DNA of 64,000 bases from an uncultured Emticicia sp. (GTDB taxonomy: Bacteria > Bacteroidota > Bacteroidia > Cytophagales > Spirosomataceae). The notes under the pieces are model-generated. The model was not told where the DNA came from. It did not search any database and worked only from the letters and a program-made list of their open reading frames with translations. The position numbers and the translations under genes are program-made. Where the stretch lies: the NCBI RefSeq assembly GCF_937903345.1, contig NZ_CALCZQ010000060.1:1-64000 (forward strand), read 5' to 3'. Positions 24,855-32,892 of this stretch are shown piece after piece (within the stretch, counting starts at the first letter, position 1; each line of letters starts with the position of its first letter).

Positions 24855-25922
24855 ATGTCTTTTAGCCCTCGAATCATTGCTTTTTTTTTGGCTATCTTTA
24901 TTACGCTTATTTCGATTGCGTTTCTAAGTTTTGTGCCTGACGTTACGGTCGCTATGCTTTTCGTAGTAGGTGTGGCGTGTTTTTTTGCTACTTTCTTTTT
25001 GGTTTTTTATACTATTGATATTTTGGTTTTTCGGGAAGTTGAACAAATATCCAAGACTATTCAACAACTTAAAATACGTGATTTTGATATTTCGAGAAAA
25101 TCCCTTTTAAAAAGCGTTAACCCAATCAAAAAACTAAATAACGAGATTTCGACCTATGTGGCTAAAAAGCAAACCGAAATCGAGGAATTGAAAAAAATGG
25201 AACTGTTCCGTCGCGAATTTTTGGCAGATGTCTCTCACGAACTCAAAACACCTATTTTTGCCGCTCAAGGCTTTATTCATACCCTCATTGAAGGAGCAAA
25301 AGACGACCCAAAAACCCTCGACCGTTTCTTAAATCGTGCCGCTAAAAGCATTGATGGACTTGATGCTCTGGTCCGAGATTTAGTAACACTCTCACAAGTA
25401 GAAAAAGGCGATTTGAAAATGCACTTCGAGCTAATCGACCTAAAAAATATTACACAGGAAATCTTTGAGCAACTTGAACATAAGGCAGAAAGTCGAGGTG
25501 TAATGCTTAAAATCAAGCCAAAAATATTTGAAAAAGCCATAGTTAGGGCCGATAAACAACGAATTACTCAGGTTTTGACCAATCTAATAGATAATGCGAT
25601 AAAATATGGCAAAGAAAATGGAAAAATTATAGTCGAAATAGAGGAAGACAAAAAACACTTTCACTTATCCGTTGAAGACGATGGTCCAGGAATTCAGCCC
25701 GAACACCTTTCTCGCATCTTTGAACGTTTCTACCGAGTTGATAAAAGCCGCTCACGAGATACAGGCGGAACTGGCCTAGGTTTGGCAATTGTAAAGCATA
25801 TTTTAAATGCCCATCATTCCAAAATTACAGTCACAAGTAAAATTGATAAAGGCACTACTTTTAAATTCAAACTTGCCAAAATCATCGAAAATTCTCCTGA
25901 AAAATTAGTCGAAAATCAATAA
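24855..25922 (+). CDS. Sensor histidine kinase, PhoR-like
   Basis: 355 residues. Two membrane helices (about 7-28 and 32-58) with almost no periplasmic loop, so sensing is probably intramembrane or through a partner. A linker follows, then HisKA with His128 in LADVSHELKTP, and HATPase_c with N box NLIDNAIKYG, G1 EDDGPGIQP, F box FERFYRVDKSRS and G2 GTGLGLAIVKH. Forms an operon with the response regulator at 24109. Confidence 0.93.
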   Translation: MSFSPRIIAFFLAIFITLISIAFLSFVPDVTVAMLFVVGVACFFATFFLVFYTIDILVFREVEQISKTIQQLKIRDFDISRKSLLKSVNPIKKLNNEISTYVAKKQTEIEELKKMELFRREFLADVSHELKTPIFAAQGFIHTLIEGAKDDPKTLDRFLNRAAKSIDGLDALVRDLVTLSQVEKGDLKMHFELIDLKNITQEIFEQLEHKAESRGVMLKIKPKIFEKAIVRADKQRITQVLTNLIDNAIKYGKENGKIIVEIEEDKKHFHLSVEDDGPGIQPEHLSRIFERFYRVDKSRSRDTGGTGLGLAIVKHILNAHHSKITVTSKIDKGTTFKFKLAKIIENSPEKLVENQ

Positions 25923-25971
25923 TGTTCCATAAAAACCTTTGCAGCTAACAAAACCTTATGGGTTTTAAGAG

Positions 25972-25979
25972 TAACTTTG
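25972..25979 (+). promoter_or_regulatory. -7 promoter box upstream of the pseudouridine synthase
   Basis: TAACTTTG fits TAnnTTTG exactly and lies 20 bases before the start at 26000. No -33 element is found at the expected distance. Confidence 0.25.
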
Positions 25980-25999
25980 TATAAAAAAGCAGGTAAACA

Positions 26000-26803
26000 A
26001 TGGAATACGACTTCGATTTAAGTGTTTTCGACGAGAAAGAAACACCAAAAATTAAAAATACAATCAAGAAAATCGTTTTCAAAGACATCATTATCTTTGA
26101 GAACGATGACTATATCTTAATTAATAAACCGCCCTATATATCAAGCCTTGACGAGCGAACACAGGACAAGCGTCTAGGCGGTACCCCACAAAGTATTTTA
26201 CGACTAGCAAAAGAATATTATGGCGATGCCCAACTCTGCCACCGTCTGGATAAAGAAACTTCAGGTGTATTGGCGATTGCCAAAAACCCAGCTGCTTATC
26301 GTAGTCTTGCAATGCAATTTGAAGCCCGTGAAGTAGCGAAGCGTTACCACGCCATTACGAATGGTGTACATGATTTTGAAGGTGTATCGGTTTATTTACC
26401 AATCGCCCAGCTTCGTGACGGTACTGGTGTAAGGATAGACCGAGAAAAAGGTAAAATAGCTGAAACAATTTTTAATACTTTGAAGGCTTACCATAATTAT
26501 ACTTTATTAGAATGCATGCCAATCACTGGGCGTATGCACCAAATTAGAGTTCATCTTCAATGCCTCAAAGCACCTATCGTGAGCGACCCCATGTATGGTG
26601 GAAACGATATTTTTTTATCGCAAATCAAAAGTAAGAAATTTAATTTAAAAAACGGAACAGAAGAAATTCCACTCATTAGAAGAGTGGCTTTACATGCACA
26701 TTCACTGACTTTTAAGATGATGAATAACGAGGTAGTTACAACAGAAGCTCCTTATCCAAAAGATTTTGGTGTAGTTGTAAAGCAATTAGATAAGTTTGGT
26801 TGA
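26000..26803 (+). CDS. RluA-family pseudouridine synthase
   Basis: 267 residues. Converts uridine to pseudouridine in rRNA or tRNA. The catalytic Asp84 lies in CHRLDKETSGVLAIAK, and other family motifs are YILINKPPYI, GRMHQIRVHL and ALHAHSLTF. No S4 domain precedes it, so it is the short, stand-alone type. The target base cannot be told from sequence. Convergent with greA; they share the terminator at 26809-26855. Confidence 0.92.
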   Translation: MEYDFDLSVFDEKETPKIKNTIKKIVFKDIIIFENDDYILINKPPYISSLDERTQDKRLGGTPQSILRLAKEYYGDAQLCHRLDKETSGVLAIAKNPAAYRSLAMQFEAREVAKRYHAITNGVHDFEGVSVYLPIAQLRDGTGVRIDREKGKIAETIFNTLKAYHNYTLLECMPITGRMHQIRVHLQCLKAPIVSDPMYGGNDIFLSQIKSKKFNLKNGTEEIPLIRRVALHAHSLTFKMMNNEVVTTEAPYPKDFGVVVKQLDKFG

Positions 26804-26808
26804 GACAC

Positions 26809-26855
26809 TAACGTCGGCAAGCAATCAACTTTGAATTTAAGCTTTGCCGACGTTA
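26809..26855. terminator. Bidirectional terminator between convergent genes
   Basis: TAACGTCGGCAA (26809-26820) and TTGCCGACGTTA (26844-26855) are perfectly complementary, separated by 23 bases. It sits between the rluA-family gene and greA and can serve both. Confidence 0.7.
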
Positions 26856-26871
26856 TTAGCCTAAAGTAGTA

Positions 26872-27345
26872 TTATCTAGTTATCTCCAAAATTTCTACTT
26901 CTACAACACCTGCTGGTGCTTGAATTTCGGCAGTTTCGCCCAATTTTTTACCAAACAAGCCTTTTCCAAATGGAGAATTGATTGATATTTTACCCAATTT
27001 CAAATCAGCTTCTTCTTCGGCCACCAATGTATAGGTCATTGTGCCACCATTTTTCTTATTTTTTATTTTTACTTTCGATAACAAAGAAACCTTTGAGGTA
27101 TCAATCGTTGATTCATCTAAAATACGTGCGTTGGCCACAATCTCTTCGAGTTTAGAGATTTCCATCTCCATCAAACCTTGGGCATCTTTAGCAGCATCGT
27201 ATTCGGCATTTTCTGACAAATCACCTTTATCACGAGCCTCCGCAATTTGGGCAGCAATGGCCGAGCGACCTTTAAATTTTAGTTCGTGGAGTTTATTTTT
27301 TAGGTTATTAAAACCTTCTTCGGTGTAATATTGAATTTTTGACAT
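26872..27345 (-). CDS. greA: Transcription elongation factor GreA
   Basis: 157 residues, the usual length. The N-terminal coiled coil (residues 1-75) carries the acidic tip motif RDKGDLSENAEYDAAKD, whose acidic residues enter the RNA polymerase secondary channel and activate transcript cleavage. The C-terminal FKBP-like domain (80-157) ends GVVEVEILEI. It rescues backtracked polymerase. The leader between this gene and divergent fmt holds overlapping hairpins, including a strong terminator (27389-27418), suggesting attenuation. Confidence 0.96.
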   Translation of the reverse strand: MSKIQYYTEEGFNNLKNKLHELKFKGRSAIAAQIAEARDKGDLSENAEYDAAKDAQGLMEMEISKLEEIVANARILDESTIDTSKVSLLSKVKIKNKKNGGTMTYTLVAEEEADLKLGKISINSPFGKGLFGKKLGETAEIQAPAGVVEVEILEITR

Positions 27346-27364
27346 AACATTATTAAATTTAAAA

Positions 27365-27383
27365 ACCCCTAAGATTTAGGGGT
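27365..27383 (-). terminator. Second hairpin in the greA leader
   Basis: ACCCCTAA (27365-27372) and TTAGGGGT (27376-27383) form an 8-bp stem with a three-base loop. On the minus strand it is followed by TTTTTAAATTT, 19 bases before the greA start codon. It may be a weak terminator or block ribosome access. Confidence 0.55.
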
Positions 27384-27388
27384 GAGAC

Positions 27389-27418
27389 AAAAAAAAACGG
27401 CGAAAATCTCGACCGTTT
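27389..27418 (-). terminator. Intrinsic terminator in the greA leader
   Basis: Read on the minus strand, AAACGG-T-CGA pairs with TCG-CCGTTT (27395-27418, one bulge), and nine T follow (27389-27397 on plus are all A). It lies between the divergent greA and fmt starts, so it cannot end an upstream annotated gene. It acts on transcripts heading into greA. Confidence 0.65.
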
Positions 27419-27449
27419 CAGAATAAAATTAACTTTTTATTCCTGAAAC
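27415..27449 (-). promoter_or_regulatory. Candidate antiterminator hairpin in the greA leader
   Basis: GTTTCAG-AATAAAA (27415-27428) pairs with TTTTATT-C-CTGAAAC (27435-27449), 14 pairs with one bulge. Its 3' arm on the minus strand shares bases 27415-27418 with the terminator stem, so the two structures exclude each other, as in attenuators. Confidence 0.45.
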
Positions 27450-27580
27450 TATATTATCTTCGGGTGAAACAACACTTTATTTGTTCGTTTTCTTTTCATT
27501 TGCTTATTTTGATTAACAAAGGTACAAAGTTTTTTTAAAAATCAAGAGATTTTTGAAACCACATTATTTATAACGAAAAT

Positions 27581-28498
27581 ATGATGAAAATAGTTTTTAT
27601 GGGTACACCCGATTTTGCAGTAGCAAGTTTGAAGGCATTGGTAGAGGGAGGCAAGTGTGAGGTAGTTGCTGTTATAACAGCCCCCGATAAACCATCGGGA
27701 AGAGGCTTATTAATGAACGAAACTCCCGTAAAGAAATATGCAGTTTTACAGGGCATTCCTGTATTGCAGCCTGAGAAACTGAAAAATCCTGAATTTTTAG
27801 AAGAACTTCGCAGTTATCAAGCTGATTTACAGATAGTTGTAGCATTCAGAATGCTGCCAGAAGTGGTTTGGAATATGCCACGCCTTGGCACTTTCAATTT
27901 GCACGGTTCACTTTTACCCCAATACCGTGGTGCAGCTCCCATCAATTGGGCGGTTATTAATGGAGAAGTAGAAACGGGTGTAACAACATTTTTCCTACAG
28001 CATGAAATTGATACGGGAAATGTAATTTTCACGGAAAAAACACCAATTCTACTTGAAGATAATGCAGGAACGATTCACGATAAATTGATGGAACTTGGAG
28101 CAGGTTTAGTTGTAAAAACTGTAGAAGCAATTGGGTTAGGAAATTACCCACAGATTCCGCAAGATATGAGTGCTGCACTTAAATCTGCACCAAAAATATT
28201 TAAAGAAACTTGCCAAATCGACTGGAGTTTATCGGCCGAAAGAATCCATAATTTCGTTCGAGGACTTTCGCCCTACCCTGCCGCTTGGACTACGCTGAAT
28301 GATAAAATCTGCAAAATCTACAAAACTGAAATTGGTGAAATTGCGAATGATTCGGCTTTGATAGGAAGTTTCAAGACTGATGGAAAAACTTACCTCAACT
28401 TTAGAAGTGCGGATAAATGGATAAAAATCAAAGAACTACAACTCGAAGGCAAAAAACGTATGGAAATTGAAGAGTTTTTGAGAGGCTTTAGGGCGTAA
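27581..28498 (+). CDS. fmt: Methionyl-tRNA formyltransferase
   Basis: 305 residues. Formylates Met-tRNA(fMet) for initiation, using 10-formyltetrahydrofolate. Motifs: VFMGTPDFAV at the start, NLHGSLLPQYRGAAPINWAV (catalytic Asn/His region) and HEIDTGNVIF with the conserved Asp. The C-terminal tRNA-binding OB domain spans about 205-305. The start MM leaves two possible codons (27581 or 27584). Divergent from greA. Confidence 0.96.
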   Translation: MMKIVFMGTPDFAVASLKALVEGGKCEVVAVITAPDKPSGRGLLMNETPVKKYAVLQGIPVLQPEKLKNPEFLEELRSYQADLQIVVAFRMLPEVVWNMPRLGTFNLHGSLLPQYRGAAPINWAVINGEVETGVTTFFLQHEIDTGNVIFTEKTPILLEDNAGTIHDKLMELGAGLVVKTVEAIGLGNYPQIPQDMSAALKSAPKIFKETCQIDWSLSAERIHNFVRGLSPYPAAWTTLNDKICKIYKTEIGEIANDSALIGSFKTDGKTYLNFRSADKWIKIKELQLEGKKRMEIEEFLRGFRA

Positions 28499-28705
28499 TT
28501 TGCTTGTTAACTCTCTTTCTCTAAAATTAGCCATAAGTTAATTTTATGGATATACCTTATAATTTTTAATAGTTAATTCTTAATTCGCAACGTTTTCTTA
28601 GCGAACTTTGTAATCAGAAATTACGTAGATTATGAAGGACAGTTTTTGACGCAACTCCAATTTCAACCCGTCAAATAAAAATCGTTATAAAATTTTATAA
28701 TAAAT

Positions 28706-29695
28706 ATGCTAATCAGTCGCCCACGTAGAAATAGAAAAAGTGCTGCAATCAGAGATTTAGTACAAGAAACCACCCTTTCGGTCAATGATTTTATCTTTCC
28801 GATGTTTGTGATGGAAGGTTCGGGTATCAAGAGTGAGATAAAATCAATGCCAAACATTTATCGCTTTTCGATTGATACTTTGCTCGAAGAAATCAAAGAG
28901 GTTTCTGATTTAGGAATTAAATCAATCTGCCTTTTTCCGAATTATCCCGAAGCAAAAAAAGATAAATACGCCACCGAAAGCCACAATCCCGAAACACTTT
29001 ATTTAAAAGCATTGAGCGAAATCAAAGATAAATTCCCGCACATTGCTCTTATGACTGACGTTGCAATGGATCCATACAGCAGCGATGGACACGATGGATT
29101 GGTTGGGAATGGTGCGGATGGATTAGTCGAGATTTTGAACGACAAAACTCTTTACATTCTGGGCAAAATGGCTCTCGCACAAGCCCAGGCAGGAGCAGAT
29201 ATTATTGGGCCATCGGATATGATGGATGGTCGAATTGGCTACATCAGAAAAATACTTGATGATGAAGGCTTTACGAATGTAAGTATCATGTCGTATTCCG
29301 TAAAATATGCGAGTGCATTTTACGGCCCATTCCGTGATGCTCTTGATTCTGCCCCAAAATTTGGTGATAAAAAAACCTACCAAATGAATCCTGCCAATGT
29401 GCGTGAGGCCCTCATCGAAGGTCAGCTTGATGTGGCCGAAGGTGCAGATTTTTTGATGGTAAAACCTGCGTTTTCCTACTTAGACGTTATTAAAACAATG
29501 GCAGATAATTTTGATTTGCCAATTGCTGCATATAATGTTTCGGGCGAATATGCCATGATAAAAGCCGCTTCTCAAAATGGCTGGCTCGACGGCGACAAAG
29601 CCATGCTAGAAATGCTATTGAGCATCAAACGTGCAGGAGCAAAAATTATCTTGAGTTATTTTGCGAAAGAGTTCGCTATCTTGAAAAACTATTAA
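28706..29695 (+). CDS. hemB: Porphobilinogen synthase (5-aminolevulinate dehydratase)
   Basis: 329 residues. Condenses two 5-aminolevulinates to porphobilinogen in haem synthesis. Schiff-base lysines lie in YSVKYASAFYGPFRDA and FLMVKPAFSYLD. The metal-site segment reads TDVAMDPYSSDGHDGLV: the cysteines of the zinc form are replaced by Ala and Asp, so this is the zinc-free, magnesium-type enzyme. hemE is in the same window at 39985 but is not linked in an operon. Confidence 0.96.
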   Translation: MLISRPRRNRKSAAIRDLVQETTLSVNDFIFPMFVMEGSGIKSEIKSMPNIYRFSIDTLLEEIKEVSDLGIKSICLFPNYPEAKKDKYATESHNPETLYLKALSEIKDKFPHIALMTDVAMDPYSSDGHDGLVGNGADGLVEILNDKTLYILGKMALAQAQAGADIIGPSDMMDGRIGYIRKILDDEGFTNVSIMSYSVKYASAFYGPFRDALDSAPKFGDKKTYQMNPANVREALIEGQLDVAEGADFLMVKPAFSYLDVIKTMADNFDLPIAAYNVSGEYAMIKAASQNGWLDGDKAMLEMLLSIKRAGAKIILSYFAKEFAILKNY

Positions 29696-29750
29696 AAATT
29701 AGCTGTTTCAACAATATTTTTTTAAGTTTGAATATAAAATGATTTGAAAT

Positions 29751-30302
29751 ATGGTATTAGAAAATGAAACACAAATACTTCCCAAAACCTTAATTGAATT
29801 CCTAAATTGGGAGCCAAACGATGGTTTTAAATATGAGTGGAATGATGGTGAGCTAATAAAATTTGAAGGTATGAACAAGAAACAGGTTTATATTTATAAT
29901 GTTTTGAATAAACTTTTTAGTAAAAAAGGTTATATCGAAACTGGGTCATTGGTTTCAGAATATGATGTTATGCTTACAGGCATACAAATGCGTAGGCCAG
30001 ATATTGCCTACTTGACTGATAAACAAATGTTGCAAGGGCGAAAAGGTGAAGATGTAATTCCCGAGTTTGTCATTGAAATCATTTCAGAAACGGATCAGTT
30101 TTATAAAATTGAAGATAAAATTACTGAATATTTCAAAGCAGGGGTAAAAGTTATCTGGAATATTGTTCCTGAGCACAAATTGGTTTACATCTACACTTCT
30201 CGCAAAACCGTAAAGATTTGTAGCGATAATGATATTTGCTCTGCCGACCCAGTTTTACCTGATTTTTCAATTGTAGTAAATGATATTTTTACCGAACAAT
30301 AA
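29751..30302 (+). CDS. Uma2-family (DUF820) endonuclease-like protein
   Basis: 183 residues with the PD-(D/E)XK-like Uma2/DUF820 fold: YEWNDGELIKFEGM, QMRRPDIAYLTDKQM with the conserved Asp, PEFVIEIISETDQFY with the catalytic-type Glu, and KITEYFKAGVKVIWNIVPEHK. The family is very common in Cytophagales and cyanobacteria, but its biological role is unsettled. Single gene, followed by a clear terminator. Confidence 0.88.
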   Translation: MVLENETQILPKTLIEFLNWEPNDGFKYEWNDGELIKFEGMNKKQVYIYNVLNKLFSKKGYIETGSLVSEYDVMLTGIQMRRPDIAYLTDKQMLQGRKGEDVIPEFVIEIISETDQFYKIEDKITEYFKAGVKVIWNIVPEHKLVYIYTSRKTVKICSDNDICSADPVLPDFSIVVNDIFTEQ

Positions 30303-30335
30303 ACCTTCATTAATTTTAAAAATATTACACATTTA

Positions 30336-30385
30336 TTTAGCTCAAAATTTTTGGCAAAAACCCGAAGATTTTGAGCTAAATTTTA
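30336..30385 (+). terminator. Terminator after the Uma2-family gene
   Basis: TTTAGCTCAAAAT (30336-30348) and ATTTTGAGCTAAA (30368-30380) form a perfect 13-bp stem followed by TTTTATAC. It lies 20 bases before the pyrC start. Confidence 0.75.
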
Positions 30386-30400
30386 TACAATAACCTCTCC

Positions 30401-31744
30401 ATGTCACAAAAAATATTGATATTAAACGCCCTCGTAGTAAACGAAGGAAAAATTACACCAGCTGATGTTTTTATCAAAGATGGGTTCATTGAACAAATCG
30501 GAAATAATCTTTCGCACCTCAAAACCACAAAAGTGATTGATGCCACTGGCAAATATCTTTTACCAGGTGTGATAGACGACCAAGTGCATTTTCGTGAACC
30601 AGGCCTTACGCACAAGGCAAGCATTGCTACCGAAGCCCGTGCGGCCGTAGCGGGTGGAACTACGAGTTTCATGGAAATGCCCAATACAGTGCCAAATGCA
30701 CTTACACAAGCACTTTTGGAGGATAAATATCAAATAGCAGCTAAAACATCAGTAGCTAATTACTCATTTTTTATGGGAGCATCAAATGACAATTATGATG
30801 AAGCCATGAAAACCGACACCAAAAATATTTGTGGTTTGAAAATATTCATGGGAAGCTCAACTGGTAATATGTTGGTTGATGATAAAAGTGTTTTAACAAA
30901 AATATTCTCCAATTTTCCATCATTAATTGCCACTCACTGCGAAGACGAAGCCACCGTAAAAGCCAATTTGGCCAAATACAAAGAGCAATACGGCGATAAC
31001 TTACCGCATGACGTTCATGCTATCATTCGCAATGAAGAAGCTTGCTATAAATCATCTTCAATGGCCGTAGAATTGGCTAAAAAACACGGCACAAGATTAC
31101 ACATTTTACATATTTCTACGGCTGACGAGATTTCGCTTTTCAGTAATGCGTTATTCACGAAAGAGAAACCTAAAAATATCACTTCTGAGGTTTGTGTGCA
31201 TCATCTTTGGTTTGATGCTGATGATTATAAAACTTTGGGAAATCAAATCAAATGTAATCCAGCCATCAAGCACGGACACCGTGAAAAATTGCTTCAAGCA
31301 TTAATCGATGACCATTTTGATGTAGTTGCAACTGACCATGCACCGCATACGTGGGAAGAAAAACAGCAATCTTACTGGCAAGCTCCTGCTGGACTTCCAT
31401 TGGTGCAACATTCTCTCAATGTAATGTTGGAGTTTCATAAGCAAGGAAAAATTTCGCTCGAAAAAATTGCTCAAAAAATGGCTCACTCAGTGGCCGATTG
31501 TTTTGAAATCAACCGCCGAGGCTATATCCGTGAAGGCTATTGGGCTGATTTGGTTTTGGTTGATTTGAGCGAAAAAACTCTCGTCACGAAAGATACTCTT
31601 TATGCCAAATGTGGTTGGTCTCCTTTTGAAGGAACTGAATTTAGTTCAAAAATTACCCATACCATTGTTTCGGGAAAAATAGCCTTCAATAATGGTAAGT
31701 TTGATGAAATTAACAAAGGTCAGCGATTGACATTTGAAAGATAA
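30401..31744 (+). CDS. pyrC: Dihydroorotase
   Basis: 447 residues of the amidohydrolase fold; closes carbamoyl-aspartate to dihydroorotate in pyrimidine synthesis. Seen: GVIDDQVHFREPGLTHKA, GLKIFMGSSTGN (metal-bridging Lys position), ATHCEDE, LHILHIST and VATDHAPH (catalytic Asp). The usual first metal ligands H-x-H read Q-V-H here, so one His is replaced by Gln, a form I recall from other Bacteroidota. The strong terminator at 31771 ends the single-gene transcript. Confidence 0.93.
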   Translation: MSQKILILNALVVNEGKITPADVFIKDGFIEQIGNNLSHLKTTKVIDATGKYLLPGVIDDQVHFREPGLTHKASIATEARAAVAGGTTSFMEMPNTVPNALTQALLEDKYQIAAKTSVANYSFFMGASNDNYDEAMKTDTKNICGLKIFMGSSTGNMLVDDKSVLTKIFSNFPSLIATHCEDEATVKANLAKYKEQYGDNLPHDVHAIIRNEEACYKSSSMAVELAKKHGTRLHILHISTADEISLFSNALFTKEKPKNITSEVCVHHLWFDADDYKTLGNQIKCNPAIKHGHREKLLQALIDDHFDVVATDHAPHTWEEKQQSYWQAPAGLPLVQHSLNVMLEFHKQGKISLEKIAQKMAHSVADCFEINRRGYIREGYWADLVLVDLSEKTLVTKDTLYAKCGWSPFEGTEFSSKITHTIVSGKIAFNNGKFDEINKGQRLTFER

Positions 31745-31770
31745 TTCATGCTTGTTTTTAGCTTAAAAGC

Positions 31771-31805
31771 ATCCCCCTACTATGCGTATGTAGGGGGATT
31801 TTTAT
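31771..31805 (+). terminator. Rho-independent terminator after pyrC
   Basis: ATCCCCCTAC (31771-31780) and GTAGGGGGAT (31790-31799) make a 10-bp GC-rich stem with a nine-base loop, followed by TTTTTATT. Confidence 0.9.
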
Positions 31806-31884
31806 TGAATATTGCCTCACGAAATAATTTAAATTTTAATAAAATTAGTGCCATTTATTTTCGAATATTTTTTTAACTTTAAGC

Positions 31885-32802
31885 ATGAACAGACGAAATT
31901 TTATCGCAAGCACCCTAACTGGTACTATTTTAGCAAAATCTGATTATCTTTTTGCCAAACCAATTGCCAGCACTTCAATCAGTGTGTTTTCAAAGACACT
32001 TCATTGGATTGAAGATTACCAAATTTTGGCTAATACTATCGCCGAAATGGGCTTTGATGGCATTGATCTAACGGTACGTCCAGACGGTCATGTACTACCT
32101 GAAAAAGTCGAAACTGATTTACCAAAAATTGTTCAAGCAGCAAAAAAAGCCAACATTAAAATTCCGATGATGACCACCAGCATATTGCAGGCTGATGCCT
32201 TGTCGGAAAGAGTCTTGAAAACCTCGAGTGGCTTGGGTGTTGAACATTACCGCATGGGTTGGTATCACATTGATATGCAAAAAGACATCATGCAGCAAGT
32301 TGATGCTTTTGGCCAACAAATGAAAGGTTTAGATATCTTAAATAAAAAATATAAAATTTCAGGCGATTACCAGAATCATGGTGGACAAAACCTTGGAGCT
32401 GCCGTTTGGGATTTATTTCCGATTTTTAAAAGCATCAATTCTCCGCGAACTGGCTGCCAATACGATGTCAACCATGCTACTGCTGAAAGCGGAGCGAACT
32501 GGGAAACAGGTTTTAGACTTATTGCACCTTATATTAAATCATTAGCCATCAAAGATTTCAAATACATTTTGCAAGATGGCAAACTCAAAAAAGTTGGTTG
32601 TCCGCTGGGAGAAGGTATTGTTGATTGGAAAAAATTCTTGGCTCTGGTAAAACAATATAACATCAATGTGCCTATTACCATGCATTATGAATATGATTTA
32701 GGCGGTGCCGAAAATGGATTAAGAACTATTAAAATGGACAAAAAAGAGATTATTTCAGCTATGAAAAAAGATTTAGCATTGCTAAAAACTTGGCTGGCCT
32801 AA
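31885..32802 (+). CDS. Sugar phosphate isomerase/epimerase-like TIM barrel, twin-arginine exported
   Basis: 305 residues. The start MNRRNFIASTLTGTILAKSD is a twin-arginine signal, so the enzyme is exported folded. The body is an AP-endonuclease-2-type TIM barrel (IAEMGFDGIDLTVRPDGHVL, YDVNHATAESG, KDFKYILQDGK, MHYEYDLGGAENG) with metal-binding Glu, Asp and His. Family members epimerise or eliminate on keto-sugars. First gene of a co-directional sugar cluster; the next gene starts 90 bases on. Confidence 0.85.
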   Translation: MNRRNFIASTLTGTILAKSDYLFAKPIASTSISVFSKTLHWIEDYQILANTIAEMGFDGIDLTVRPDGHVLPEKVETDLPKIVQAAKKANIKIPMMTTSILQADALSERVLKTSSGLGVEHYRMGWYHIDMQKDIMQQVDAFGQQMKGLDILNKKYKISGDYQNHGGQNLGAAVWDLFPIFKSINSPRTGCQYDVNHATAESGANWETGFRLIAPYIKSLAIKDFKYILQDGKLKKVGCPLGEGIVDWKKFLALVKQYNINVPITMHYEYDLGGAENGLRTIKMDKKEIISAMKKDLALLKTWLA

Positions 32803-32855
32803 CACAACCACGTCGGCTGTCCGATTTTTAAAATCTGCTTTTTCGAATTTTAGAA

Positions 32856-32880
32856 AGGTTATAAACCTGTTCTACAACCT
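32856..32880. repeat. Intergenic hairpin repeat (family member 1)
   Basis: AGGTT-ATA-AACCT followed by GTTCTACAACCT. Related sequences occur at 38524-38548 and 39961-39985 (hairpin, then TG(T/C)(C/T)CTACAA). All three lie in short gaps. Confidence 0.4.
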
Positions 32881-32892
32881 TATATTATTAAA

